From a virus: a DNA stretch of 43,928 nucleotides. Shown here in pieces: positions 1-7,517 of this stretch (position 1 is its first letter; each line of letters opens with the position of its first letter). The stretch covers positions 1-43,928 of the IMG/VR virus record IMGVR_UViG_3300023181_000043; one strand, written 5' to 3'. A program made the translations under genes and the position numbers. The notes under the pieces were generated by a model, which was not told where the DNA came from, ran no database searches, and saw nothing but the letters and a program-made list of their open reading frames with translations.

Positions 1-60
1 TTGTCTTGTTAAATTAACAGGAGTTTCTATAAAATCGTCGTTATAATCTTGATCACACAT
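1..60 (-). CDS. Partial gene cut by the window edge, unknown function
   Basis: An ATG at 60 opens a minus-strand frame that stays open for all 20 codons available before the window ends; it begins MCDQDYNDDF. Its ATG shares a base with the stop of the upstream gene (TAATG), the tight coupling seen elsewhere in this operon, which is the main reason to accept it. No function can be inferred; its position at the far end of the tail-gene operon suggests a late gene. Confidence 0.5.
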   Translation of the reverse strand, partial: MCDQDYNDDFIETPVNLTRQ

Positions 61-329
61 TATATTAATTTATTAATTTTGTTAAATATAAACTGTATAC
101 TATTACTATTCAAATAATTACTAAAGTTTATACTATTAAACTTATCTTGTTCCCAAGAATTTATTACTAGGATATATAAATATAGTTCTTTGTATACTTC
201 AGAATCATAATTTAATCCATATCTCTTGCTATTATAATACTCCATAATCTTATCATAGACTAGTTTATTAAATCTAGTTTTAGAAGTATTAAATTCATCT
301 AGTGTAAGTGTACTCATTATTATATGCAA
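60..329 (-). CDS. Small hypothetical late protein
   Basis: An 89-residue protein that I do not recognise. It is rich in Asn, Tyr, Ile and Lys with no signal peptide, membrane segment or Cys motif. Its start overlaps the end of the preceding tail gene by 10 bases and its stop overlaps the next start, so it is translated as part of the late tail operon. An alternative ATG lies four codons in (MSTLTLDEF), which reads like a more typical start and would shorten the overlap. Position suggests a role with the tail-tip or fibre proteins, but that is inference only. Confidence 0.6.
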   Translation of the reverse strand: MHIIMSTLTLDEFNTSKTRFNKLVYDKIMEYYNSKRYGLNYDSEVYKELYLYILVINSWEQDKFNSINFSNYLNSNSIQFIFNKINKLI

Positions 330-1120
330 TTAACGTATTTAGCTGCCTTGTAAGCGCTTTTAATTAGTTTGTTGGCTTCTATATAGTCTCCACTATTATA
401 AGCGTACTGAGAGGCCCATTTAAAGATTTCTATATCTAATAATAGATCTTTAGTCTTAGAGTTACAATCACAACTATTATGAGCTAGTTTACCTACTAAA
501 TTATATAAGTAAGTCTTAGTTCCCATATCAATTATAATTTTAGTATTAGCTCTATATAAAGCTGTAAAACTATTAGCTGTTACTAGTATCTCTTGTACTA
601 AATGAAGTATTGTACCTCCATTAGTAGTTTTAGTTTTATCTATATCATATATAGTATCTCCAATTAATATACTATCATATTGTAAATAACTATCTAAGTT
701 AGATCCTAATATAAAAGGAGTTCCTATAGCTGCTATAATACCAGTCTTAATATTAGTAGTTAGACTATACATATTAATATTTAATACACCATCTTCAAAA
801 GGAGTGTATATTGTAGATAATCCTAATGATCTAGCACTAACTTCAAATTCTGTACCTGCTGTTAATTGATTAATAGTAGGAGTAAGAATATACTCTGGAT
901 GAGCTATATCAGATACTCTACTAAAAGTTTGTTTATATACTTTATTGCTGTCAAATTCAGATATTGTTAATATTACTTTACTTATATCTCCAATAGAAGT
1001 ATTAGGAAAATTATAACCAGTACTATTATTAATACTATAAGCTCCTGTAGAATCTTTTAGTTTAATAATAGCTCCTGTTTTATCTATTGATACAAATTCT
1101 AATTTAGTTTCTAATGCCAT
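320..1120 (-). CDS. Putative tail-associated structural protein
   Basis: A 266-residue protein directly downstream of the SGNH-domain tail protein. The N-terminal two thirds is beta-rich and carries a PTINQLTAG stretch resembling PVISQLTAG in the structural protein at 5075-5995, so the two may share a fold. The last 60 residues are helical, with a Cys pair (CDC) followed by a pattern of aromatic and Lys residues (KWASQYAYNSGDYIEA). Such a small helical tail domain is often found on tail or baseplate-like proteins of Bacteroidota phages. The exact role is unknown; the call rests on neighbours and composition. Confidence 0.6.
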   Translation of the reverse strand: MALETKLEFVSIDKTGAIIKLKDSTGAYSINNSTGYNFPNTSIGDISKVILTISEFDSNKVYKQTFSRVSDIAHPEYILTPTINQLTAGTEFEVSARSLGLSTIYTPFEDGVLNINMYSLTTNIKTGIIAAIGTPFILGSNLDSYLQYDSILIGDTIYDIDKTKTTNGGTILHLVQEILVTANSFTALYRANTKIIIDMGTKTYLYNLVGKLAHNSCDCNSKTKDLLLDIEIFKWASQYAYNSGDYIEANKLIKSAYKAAKYVNCI

Positions 1121-1133
1121 TATTTATATTATG

Positions 1134-3164
1134 TTATAGAGCGTTAGCTACGATTTTTATTTTCATTGCCGCAGGGTTAATTGCAGCAGCAGTCAGATTT
1201 GTTGCTCTCATAGTAACCACTCCGTCAGTAGCGCAATACGCTTGAAATATTAAACCTGTTACAGGCACATTTGTAATCTCTATATCCGCACCGATTTTAA
1301 CACTTGGCATTGTAACGGTAATTTCCTGTATTCCTCCAGCGGCAACCTCTGGAAAATCGAACGTGGGATTTCTAACTACGCGTCCTTGAATACCTAAGGC
1401 AATAGGATAAACTAAGTACGCATGCCCCGCTGTGCTTAAGTGAAGGTTATCATTTTGCAGAAACAAAGGTATAAGTTCAGATAAAGCACCTGTAGCGGTT
1501 GCGTCTAACATGTAATTATAAATATCAACCAATACTACTGATCTGCTATTAGCAACGGTAGCGCAAGCATCAACATAAGCTTGTTGTTTTACTTTAGATG
1601 CGCCAGAAGCATCCCCAGGAGGAGACACTATTACAACTTTATTGCCTTCGGCTTTAAATACGGAAACTATAACTCCATACTTATTGATAAAATCAGAAAT
1701 AACGGTCGTATTTCCATCTGTAGTAAGGTCACCAATATTCCTATCATTAGTGCCTGGCATCATTACATGGATATTCCTTTTTGTTTTAGTTATATCCCTG
1801 TACCCCGTAAACAATCCTATTGCGCTCAGCGTAGGCGTGTCTTGCCTTAATTGGCTACCACTAGACCCTAAATTCTCAACTCTAAATCCTATAGCCTTAC
1901 CTACCTGGCTTGATGTTATATCAGAAGGATTGGTAATACCCTTCCCCGCAGTATTAGAATCACCTTCAAACGTGACTTTACCACCAACAGTGGATACGCG
2001 TCCTATTGCTTCTTCATATGCTTTAAGCGCATTTGATACAGCTTTAATTTGAACATCTGTTAAATACTCCCCTACAAAATAAGATCCCAACGATGTTTTT
2101 GAATAAACAGGAGCACCATTAAACGTACCCCTAAAAAGCTTAAGTTCAGAATTCAACGTAGCCGCTATTGTGGTCGTATTTCCATAAAGCTTATATCCGT
2201 TTATGAAAAATCCATAAATATTAGAACCGTAAGAGGCTGATATGAATTCAACACCACCGCCAAATACAGCCGCGCCAGCAGACCCTATACCGAATGATTT
2301 ATCTTGTAAAGATAATGCAGACGCACCAGAGGCGGGACTGTCTGAAAATATAGCAGCAGGAGAATTCGTAGTTTGCTCATCTAAAACCATGATCCCAAAA
2401 GAGAAATTCGTGTTCGATAAACCTTCTGCAGTTGGTATTAGGCCTGTATCTAATGATTTACCTGAATTAGAAGTTAAACTAAAACCTTTGTCTTGTGTAA
2501 AATCAGCCTCAACAAAACCAGTGTTAGTCATTTGACCTACCACATGAACCAATGCAGATGCTAAATTAATTCCAGACGCAAAAGAAAGGCGTTTCAGTTT
2601 GGTATATGCGCCAACTCTTTTTATTTCTGTTATCGCTTTGTCTACTTGGCTAAGCGTAAAAAAATCAATACCACCTCCTGAAACCGCTTTTATTTTATAT
2701 AAGTAATCTAAAGTTTCTGGTTGAAGAGATCCTGTTAAAACAGAGGCTTGTGAATTACCTGTAATATTAGCTATTTTCTCTGTATCTGTACTAAATCTAT
2801 GAGTACTGTCCTCAACTATAGTAGTAGCTGCTTGAGTACCTGTATGATTAGCTCTATTCTTTAAATTAGCATCTGTATCATTTAAAGTAGCTCCAGTAGC
2901 TATACCAGCTAACTTAGATCCTTCTATATTAGTAATTAATCTAGATCCTGCTACTAAAGGTACAGCATTACCAGCTAAAGTTTGAGCACTATTAGCAGTA
3001 GATAAAGCAGTATTAGCTATTGTCTCTACAGAATCAATATTAGTCTGAGCTAAGTCTGCTGTATCTTGAGCTGTACTAGCTAATGATTGTACTTCTAAGA
3101 AGTTATTATCTACTTCTGTAGGAGTTAAGTTTGATCCTTTTACTGATCTTATAGTAATTGCCAT
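1134..3164 (-). CDS. Tail fibre/spike protein with SGNH (GDSL-type) hydrolase domain
   Basis: A 676-residue modular tail protein. Residues 1-150 look like a fibre attachment region, with Ala/Thr/Asn-rich helical repeats and the NRANHTGTQ motif common in phage fibres. Residues 190-380 are a beta-rich lectin- or laminin-like segment. Residues 395-590 hold the SGNH hydrolase blocks: GDSN (Ser403), an NLG (Gly433), GTND (471-474, Asn473) and DNLHLS (Asp572, His575), giving the full Ser-Asp-His set. The last 85 residues are a beta domain. SGNH domains on phage tails usually deacetylate surface polysaccharide, so this is the likely receptor-modifying spike. GC content and codon use rise sharply after about residue 157 (below position 2690), unlike the AT-rich neighbours, suggesting the receptor part was exchanged by recombination. 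Confidence 0.88.
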   Translation of the reverse strand: MAITIRSVKGSNLTPTEVDNNFLEVQSLASTAQDTADLAQTNIDSVETIANTALSTANSAQTLAGNAVPLVAGSRLITNIEGSKLAGIATGATLNDTDANLKNRANHTGTQAATTIVEDSTHRFSTDTEKIANITGNSQASVLTGSLQPETLDYLYKIKAVSGGGIDFFTLSQVDKAITEIKRVGAYTKLKRLSFASGINLASALVHVVGQMTNTGFVEADFTQDKGFSLTSNSGKSLDTGLIPTAEGLSNTNFSFGIMVLDEQTTNSPAAIFSDSPASGASALSLQDKSFGIGSAGAAVFGGGVEFISASYGSNIYGFFINGYKLYGNTTTIAATLNSELKLFRGTFNGAPVYSKTSLGSYFVGEYLTDVQIKAVSNALKAYEEAIGRVSTVGGKVTFEGDSNTAGKGITNPSDITSSQVGKAIGFRVENLGSSGSQLRQDTPTLSAIGLFTGYRDITKTKRNIHVMMPGTNDRNIGDLTTDGNTTVISDFINKYGVIVSVFKAEGNKVVIVSPPGDASGASKVKQQAYVDACATVANSRSVVLVDIYNYMLDATATGALSELIPLFLQNDNLHLSTAGHAYLVYPIALGIQGRVVRNPTFDFPEVAAGGIQEITVTMPSVKIGADIEITNVPVTGLIFQAYCATDGVVTMRATNLTAAAINPAAMKIKIVANAL

Positions 3165-3177
3165 TTGATTATTTAAA

Positions 3178-3495
3178 TTAGTTTACATAACCTTCCATAA
3201 CATAATCATTTGCATAATTATTTATATTAGGTTGAGGAGGAGTTGTACCATTTTCTAAAGCTATTACTCTTAGTAGTAAAGCATTAATTTGATCTTGTAG
3301 ATCATTAGTAATTGCTGGATCAGGTTGACCTTTTAATGATAGTAGCCAAGCAGTTTCTGTTCCTTGGAATCCATTCTGCCTAGCTATTTCATATGCACTT
3401 TTACCTTCTAATAATAGATTTATGTTTCTAATATTACTACTAGTAGTATTTCTGTAATCACAATTACAATTATGTTCTCTACATAGTCTACACAT
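3178..3495 (-). CDS. Small tail-fibre-like protein with N-terminal Cys cluster
   Basis: A 105-residue protein starting with four Cys (residues 2, 5, 10, 12), a possible small metal site or disulphide knot. It continues with the motif SAYEIARQNGFQGTETAWL followed by SLKGQ, a sequence type common next to collagen-like or fibre segments in phage tail proteins. A short coiled-coil (about 62-85) and a Pro/Asn tail end it. It has its own promoter at 3511-3542, and the start codon lies about 15 bases past the promoter box. It probably belongs to the fibre complex with its neighbours; the exact role is unknown. Confidence 0.7.
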   Translation of the reverse strand: MCRLCREHNCNCDYRNTTSSNIRNINLLLEGKSAYEIARQNGFQGTETAWLLSLKGQPDPAITNDLQDQINALLLRVIALENGTTPPQPNINNYANDYVMEGYVN

Positions 3496-3510
3496 TTTTT
3501 ATTATTTTTA

Positions 3511-3542
3511 CAAATATACTATTTATATTTATTATTTCCAAA
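3511..3542 (-). promoter_or_regulatory. Bacteroidota-type promoter for the 3178-3495 gene
   Basis: Read on the minus strand: TTTG (3542-3539), 20 bases, then TATATTTG (3518-3511). This matches the Bacteroidota housekeeping sigma pattern TTTG-N19/20-TAnnTTTG. The ATG at 3495 is about 15 bases downstream. Confidence 0.65.
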
Positions 3543-3543
3543 T

Positions 3544-3867
3544 TTAAATACCTAAACAAGGAATTAGTACTCCACTTTGTATAGAGTAAGTTTGGTATAC
3601 TCCATTTCTCAGTACTGATAAAATTAGAGTAACACTTATATTTAATGTTAGTAGAGATATACTACAAGAACTAGAGTATACATTACCTAAAGTAGTTTCC
3701 TGTTTAATAATGTTACCACTAGAATCTCTAAATATCCATACTTTAGATCTTACTGAAGCTTCAGATACATCATCTGTATTATCAAGATAATTAGAAAAGT
3801 CTGTAGCTACTAATGTAGCACATAAGCCTATTGTAGAATAACTTAGATTTGGGGAGAAATTTGCCAT
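3544..3867 (-). CDS. Hypothetical tail-region protein
   Basis: A 107-residue, beta-rich and Ser/Thr/Val-rich protein without recognisable catalytic residues. Between two fibre-like genes, it is most likely a small structural or chaperone-like component of the tail fibre. The start ATG reads MANFSPNLSY. The sequence pattern (evenly spaced hydrophobic strands, few charged residues) suits a beta-sandwich domain. No family recognised. Confidence 0.6.
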   Translation of the reverse strand: MANFSPNLSYSTIGLCATLVATDFSNYLDNTDDVSEASVRSKVWIFRDSSGNIIKQETTLGNVYSSSCSISLLTLNISVTLILSVLRNGVYQTYSIQSGVLIPCLGI

Positions 3868-3885
3868 TTGTATTTATTTAATTTA

Positions 3886-4347
3886 TTATTGTTTAATGAT
3901 GAGCCAGTCAATTGTTATATTTAACGTACCTACTATTGGTACTGTAGCAAAATTAACTGTAAAACTAGTAGAGTTAATATTACTTACCCAACTAACAACA
4001 GCTGCTGCAACTGTTCTAGGTTGAATATAAACTTGCAAAGGAGTAAAAGGTAAATTATGAGGTACTACATAAGCAGTTTGTAATGTAACAGAGCTAAAAG
4101 TAGAACTACCTTTAACTGTATTAGAATTAGGTAATCTCTTCCATCTACCTGTAGCACTATTAGTAGCTTTGATAATTGTAAATCCATTATCAGCTCCAGT
4201 TTCAGAATCACTCCACATATAGTTACCACCATTAGAATCATCAAAAGCTGTTAATCCTAATACTGATACTTGAGCTTTATTTTCTCCAGTAGAATTTCTT
4301 AAATCTGCTACAGTATCAAAACTTGTACTTCCTAAAGATTGAGCCAT
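3886..4347 (-). CDS. Putative tail fibre/spike attachment protein
   Basis: A 153-residue protein. Residues 1-70 (FDTVADLRNSTG, GLTAFDDSNGGNYMW, TGRWKRL) match the small head domain found at the N-terminus of many phage spikes and pectate-lyase-like fibres. The C-terminal half is a beta-domain with an aromatic end. It is only as long as that head domain plus a tip, so it may be a short fibre or an adaptor for a longer fibre. Flanked by fibre-like genes on both sides with 6 to 18 base gaps. Confidence 0.7.
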   Translation of the reverse strand: MAQSLGSTSFDTVADLRNSTGENKAQVSVLGLTAFDDSNGGNYMWSDSETGADNGFTIIKATNSATGRWKRLPNSNTVKGSSTFSSVTLQTAYVVPHNLPFTPLQVYIQPRTVAAAVVSWVSNINSTSFTVNFATVPIVGTLNITIDWLIIKQ

Positions 4348-4353
4348 TTGTTA

Positions 4354-4998
4354 TTATTTTATAATTATAGAAAAAGATAAATTGTTAGTACCTGTTACTG
4401 GAGCTACTGTATAAAATATATTAACGTTAGTAGCATCTATTGTAGAGTATGAAACTCCTGCACTAGCAGCATTATTAGGGTCTACAGAGACAGCATTTGC
4501 AGTAGTAATACCAGTAATACCGTGGGGTATACTAAAGCTTAGAGCAGCTCCTGTACCTGATGCTGTTTTAATTAACATTTTAGGTGCAAATGCTGTAGTA
4601 GCTAATTGTGTAGTATTATCTGTAGCAGCAGCTGTAGGAGCTAAAGGCACTCCTGTAAAAGTAGGAGAAGCTAAGTTAGCCTTTAAGTTTAACGCTGTTT
4701 GCTGAGCTGTAGAGACAGGTTTATTAGCATCTGTAGTATTAGTTACGTTAGCTAATCCTACGTCAGCAGAAGTAAGTGTAACAGCTCCTGTTCTAGTATT
4801 TACAGAAGTTACAGAAGTACCAGTTATTCCTCCTAGTACCGCTAAACTATTAAAAGGAGTAGCCCCATCACCTATTCTAAATTCCTGAGTATTTTCATAT
4901 ACTTCTATAATTGTGTTATCAGGGAATATAGTATTATTAGCTGCTGCATCTGCCCTAGATACTTTTATAACTTTATAATTTGTTTCTAAAGGATTCAT
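4354..4998 (-). CDS. Short tail fibre protein
   Basis: A 214-residue fibre. The N-terminus carries a VYENTQEFRIGDGATPFNSL segment typical of virion-anchoring fibre heads. This is followed by the widespread fibre repeat (SVNTRTGAVTLTSADVGLANV, TTDANKPVSTAQQTAL, ASPTFTGVPLAPTAAATDN) at about residues 60-135, and a beta-strand tip domain rich in Asn, Thr and Ser. These repeats form trimeric coiled or beta-helical shafts in characterised phages. It lies just downstream of a strong terminator (5008-5049), so its expression depends on read-through or on a promoter I did not find. Confidence 0.8.
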   Translation of the reverse strand: MNPLETNYKVIKVSRADAAANNTIFPDNTIIEVYENTQEFRIGDGATPFNSLAVLGGITGTSVTSVNTRTGAVTLTSADVGLANVTNTTDANKPVSTAQQTALNLKANLASPTFTGVPLAPTAAATDNTTQLATTAFAPKMLIKTASGTGAALSFSIPHGITGITTANAVSVDPNNAASAGVSYSTIDATNVNIFYTVAPVTGTNNLSFSIIIK

Positions 4999-5007
4999 TT
5001 ATTTTTA

Positions 5008-5049
5008 TATTAAAAAGGAGCAACTAGTATTTCTACAAAGTTACTCCTT
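5008..5049 (-). terminator. Intrinsic terminator after the 5075-5995 gene
   Basis: On the minus strand, a 10-bp stem (5049-5040 with 5024-5015, one T-G wobble) and a 15-base loop are followed by a run of T. It sits between a structural gene and the fibre genes. Confidence 0.7.
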
Positions 5050-5074
5050 CTATTAATTAATTAGTTAATTATAC

Positions 5075-5995
5075 TTAAGCTACATCACCTGAAAGTGCTA
5101 ACCTTGCAAAGATTGCAAATAAACCTGCACTAGCTCCTGCTGTTACTGCTACAATAGTTGTAATAGGTGCATGTTTTTCACCTTCAACTACAACATTAGT
5201 ATCATGTCTGTTATCTGATTCAATAACTGCTACATCATAAGTACCTCCTGCTGTTAATTGAGAAATTACTGGATTTGCAGGGAATAAAGTCCTATTAGTA
5301 TTACCTTTATAACCTTGACTCAATTGTTCTAACCTTACTAATTGTGTATATTGACCTTGACCAAATGAAGGAGCAGTAGTTGCTACTATTGTACCAAAAG
5401 CTTGAGGGAATCCAATTGGATAAGTTGTAGGATCAATAACTGATGCAAATACATCAAATACATTTTGCTGTTCAGTTTCATTCAACCTATCAGCAGATAC
5501 AGGTTTAGCTGTAAGTACTAAAGTAGTTGTTCCTGAAGCTGTAACACTAGATGCTTGATCTGCATTAATCTGAGCTACAAACTTAGCTACTAGAGTAGTT
5601 GCTGTTTCACCAGTCACTGCTACTACAGTATAAGTCCTTTTATTTTGCCTAGCTTGAAGAATCTCTTTATCTGATTTAAGAATCACTGATACTGTATATT
5701 CCTGACCTGCTACAATTGTACCTGGAGTAAGTGTTGTTACTTGTTCTACTCTAGCTGCATAAGCCTGAGTAAGGTAAGAAGTTATATCACCTACACGTAT
5801 TTTATCTCCAAAGTCTTTTCCTACTGCAGTATTAACTACAATTTGAATTTTATCTTCTCTGTCTAAGGGCGTAGCCGCTACAACAGTTGATCCATCTTCT
5901 TTAATAACTAGATACCTTCCTACAGTTGTATCAGCTAAAGATGTCATAGTCACACCATTAGTTGCTTTAACTTTAAAAACTCTATTTGTTACCAT
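5075..5995 (-). CDS. Virion structural protein, possible tail or capsid-decoration protein
   Basis: A 306-residue, Thr/Val/Ala-rich protein with the composition of a beta-rich structural subunit. It lies after the connector gene and before the fibres, ends with a terminator, and is probably made in large amounts (regular Val/Thr strands, few Cys or Trp). The stretch PVISQLTAGGTYDVAV near residue 245 recurs in degenerate form in the tail protein at 320-1120. Plausible identities are tail-tube-like, head-decoration or adaptor protein. I cannot choose among them from sequence alone. Confidence 0.6.
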   Translation of the reverse strand: MVTNRVFKVKATNGVTMTSLADTTVGRYLVIKEDGSTVVAATPLDREDKIQIVVNTAVGKDFGDKIRVGDITSYLTQAYAARVEQVTTLTPGTIVAGQEYTVSVILKSDKEILQARQNKRTYTVVAVTGETATTLVAKFVAQINADQASSVTASGTTTLVLTAKPVSADRLNETEQQNVFDVFASVIDPTTYPIGFPQAFGTIVATTAPSFGQGQYTQLVRLEQLSQGYKGNTNRTLFPANPVISQLTAGGTYDVAVIESDNRHDTNVVVEGEKHAPITTIVAVTAGASAGLFAIFARLALSGDVA

Positions 5996-6009
5996 TATTT
6001 TTTAATTGT

Positions 6010-6681
6010 TTAATTGTTTTTTAATTCGTTTAAATTTGTTTGATACCTTTGTGATTCTATATTTTCTAATACCATTGATACTGCAATATCTAAAATCTCT
6101 TGATGAGACTGCTCTGGGAGCTCACAACCAACATCGCTTGTTACTGTTGTATATTGTGAACCTAATTGTAATCTTAGAGGATCTTTAACGTAAGTTATAT
6201 TAGTCTGAGTAATTAAGAAATTACCTAAGGTTTCATAAACTATTGTATTACCTATAAAATAATATAAAGGTTCTTCTGCGGTTGGTTTCCAAAAAGGATC
6301 TTTAATCATTTGATTAAGAAACTCCTCTTTAGTAAGGATACCTCCTACATTTTTAACACCACAAGTAGAACTCGTAGTACACCTATGCCGAACTAAATAT
6401 AAATAATCATTTGGTAATGTAGTTACATAATTAGTTCCTGAAGTTACTGGTGTAATGGCTCCAGATGGTTTAACTATTGTCCTAAGATCCTCAATTCTCT
6501 TTTGGGTTTCTTCAAACCCTTTAGCTCTTGGATCTTTTGGATATAATCTTTCTTTTATAAATCGATCTTGAGCCTTATTAAGCCAGTAATCAATCTGCTC
6601 AGGTAACATATAAGGATATTCAAAATCTAAAGTTTTATCAACTTCTATATTAAAGTTATTATGAAAATCCTGTATAGTCAT
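6010..6681 (-). CDS. Putative head-tail connector (adaptor) protein
   Basis: A 223-residue protein two genes after the capsid gene, where the connector normally lies. The N-terminal pattern (hydrophobic, then PEQIDYWLNKAQDRFIKERL near residues 27-46) resembles the helix that opens many podovirus and crAss-like tail-tube/adaptor proteins. A central beta region contains two Cys pairs (CTTSSTC) and the C-terminus is a helix (HQEILDIAVSMVLENIESQ), also common in such adaptors. It abuts the upstream gene (shared base at 6681). Confidence comes from position plus these patterns. Confidence 0.6.
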   Translation of the reverse strand: MTIQDFHNNFNIEVDKTLDFEYPYMLPEQIDYWLNKAQDRFIKERLYPKDPRAKGFEETQKRIEDLRTIVKPSGAITPVTSGTNYVTTLPNDYLYLVRHRCTTSSTCGVKNVGGILTKEEFLNQMIKDPFWKPTAEEPLYYFIGNTIVYETLGNFLITQTNITYVKDPLRLQLGSQYTTVTSDVGCELPEQSHQEILDIAVSMVLENIESQRYQTNLNELKNN

Positions 6682-7466
6682 TATTTATTTCTTGTTTTAT
6701 TTGATTTCTCCAATTGTGACATTAAGTCAATTCTTAAAGCTTGTCTATCTGCACTATCTAAGTAGGTAATAGCTGATTCTTCATCATGACCTATAAAGTC
6801 TTCTCCATAGTAATATGAAGATTTATTCTTTCTAAGAATTGCAGCATTAACTAAATTCTTTAAGAATACTTTAGAGTCTCTTTTTTTATCTTCAGCATGT
6901 TCTACAAATTTAGCTGGATCTGCTTCCATTAAACCATATAACCTTGCTTCTAAAATGTCTGCTGATACACTATCAGAGTTAACATAGTTTGGATATAACT
7001 TAAGTATATCTCTTTTATTATCTGTAGATAAAGCTGAAAATAACTTATTAGCTTTAATCTTAATTGTTGCTCTGTTATTAACTAACTCAGCTTCTTTATT
7101 TTCGTCTACAATATAATAATCTTTAATCCCAATCTCAGGATCTGTAATAGAATTAGCAACTCTATAATGACCTCCTGATAGAAATAAATAAGCTAATTCA
7201 TTTTCTGCATTAGTGATATCCAATTCTTTAACTTTACTAGTCATAATAATTGAGTAATCATGCCAATATTGTGAATTAGGTCCTAAGTCTCTACCTAGTT
7301 CTTTTCCTAATCTAGTTGCATCTGCTTCAGATAGTCCTGTATATAATTTATATTTACTATCGTAGTATGGTGTTAAATAATCTTTAGTATTTTTATATCT
7401 TACGTTACCATTAAAGGATGTTTGTCCTTTCTTATCTACTAATTGTATTTTTACTATTTTGTTCAT
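6681..7466 (-). CDS. Hypothetical virion protein
   Basis: A 261-residue protein immediately after the capsid gene and its terminator-like hairpin. It starts MNKIVKIQLVDKKGQ and is mainly alpha/beta with a Lys-rich, probably disordered C-terminus. I do not recognise a family. Its position between major capsid protein and connector suggests a capsid-associated or head-completion function. It likely depends on read-through of the hairpin at 7481-7502, so it should be made at lower level than capsid protein. Confidence 0.6.
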   Translation of the reverse strand: MNKIVKIQLVDKKGQTSFNGNVRYKNTKDYLTPYYDSKYKLYTGLSEADATRLGKELGRDLGPNSQYWHDYSIIMTSKVKELDITNAENELAYLFLSGGHYRVANSITDPEIGIKDYYIVDENKEAELVNNRATIKIKANKLFSALSTDNKRDILKLYPNYVNSDSVSADILEARLYGLMEADPAKFVEHAEDKKRDSKVFLKNLVNAAILRKNKSSYYYGEDFIGHDEESAITYLDSADRQALRIDLMSQLEKSNKTRNK

Positions 7467-7480
7467 AAAATTTATAATGA

Positions 7481-7502
7481 AGAGGGGGTTAATTCCCCCT
7501 CT
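7481..7502 (-). terminator. Terminator or attenuator hairpin after the capsid gene
   Basis: A perfect 8-bp GC-rich stem (7481-7488 with 7495-7502) with a 6-base loop, 15 bases past the capsid stop. The T-run after it is weak, so partial termination is likely. Confidence 0.6.
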
Positions 7503-7517
7503 CTAAATATTTAATTA

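Noticed and set aside
1581-2535. Three plus-strand open frames opposite the SGNH tail gene
   Set aside because: They are shadows of the strongly supported minus-strand gene; they show no motif and their existence follows from its GC-richer codons.
6006-6188. Plus-strand frame opposite the connector gene
   Set aside because: Shadow, no supporting leader.
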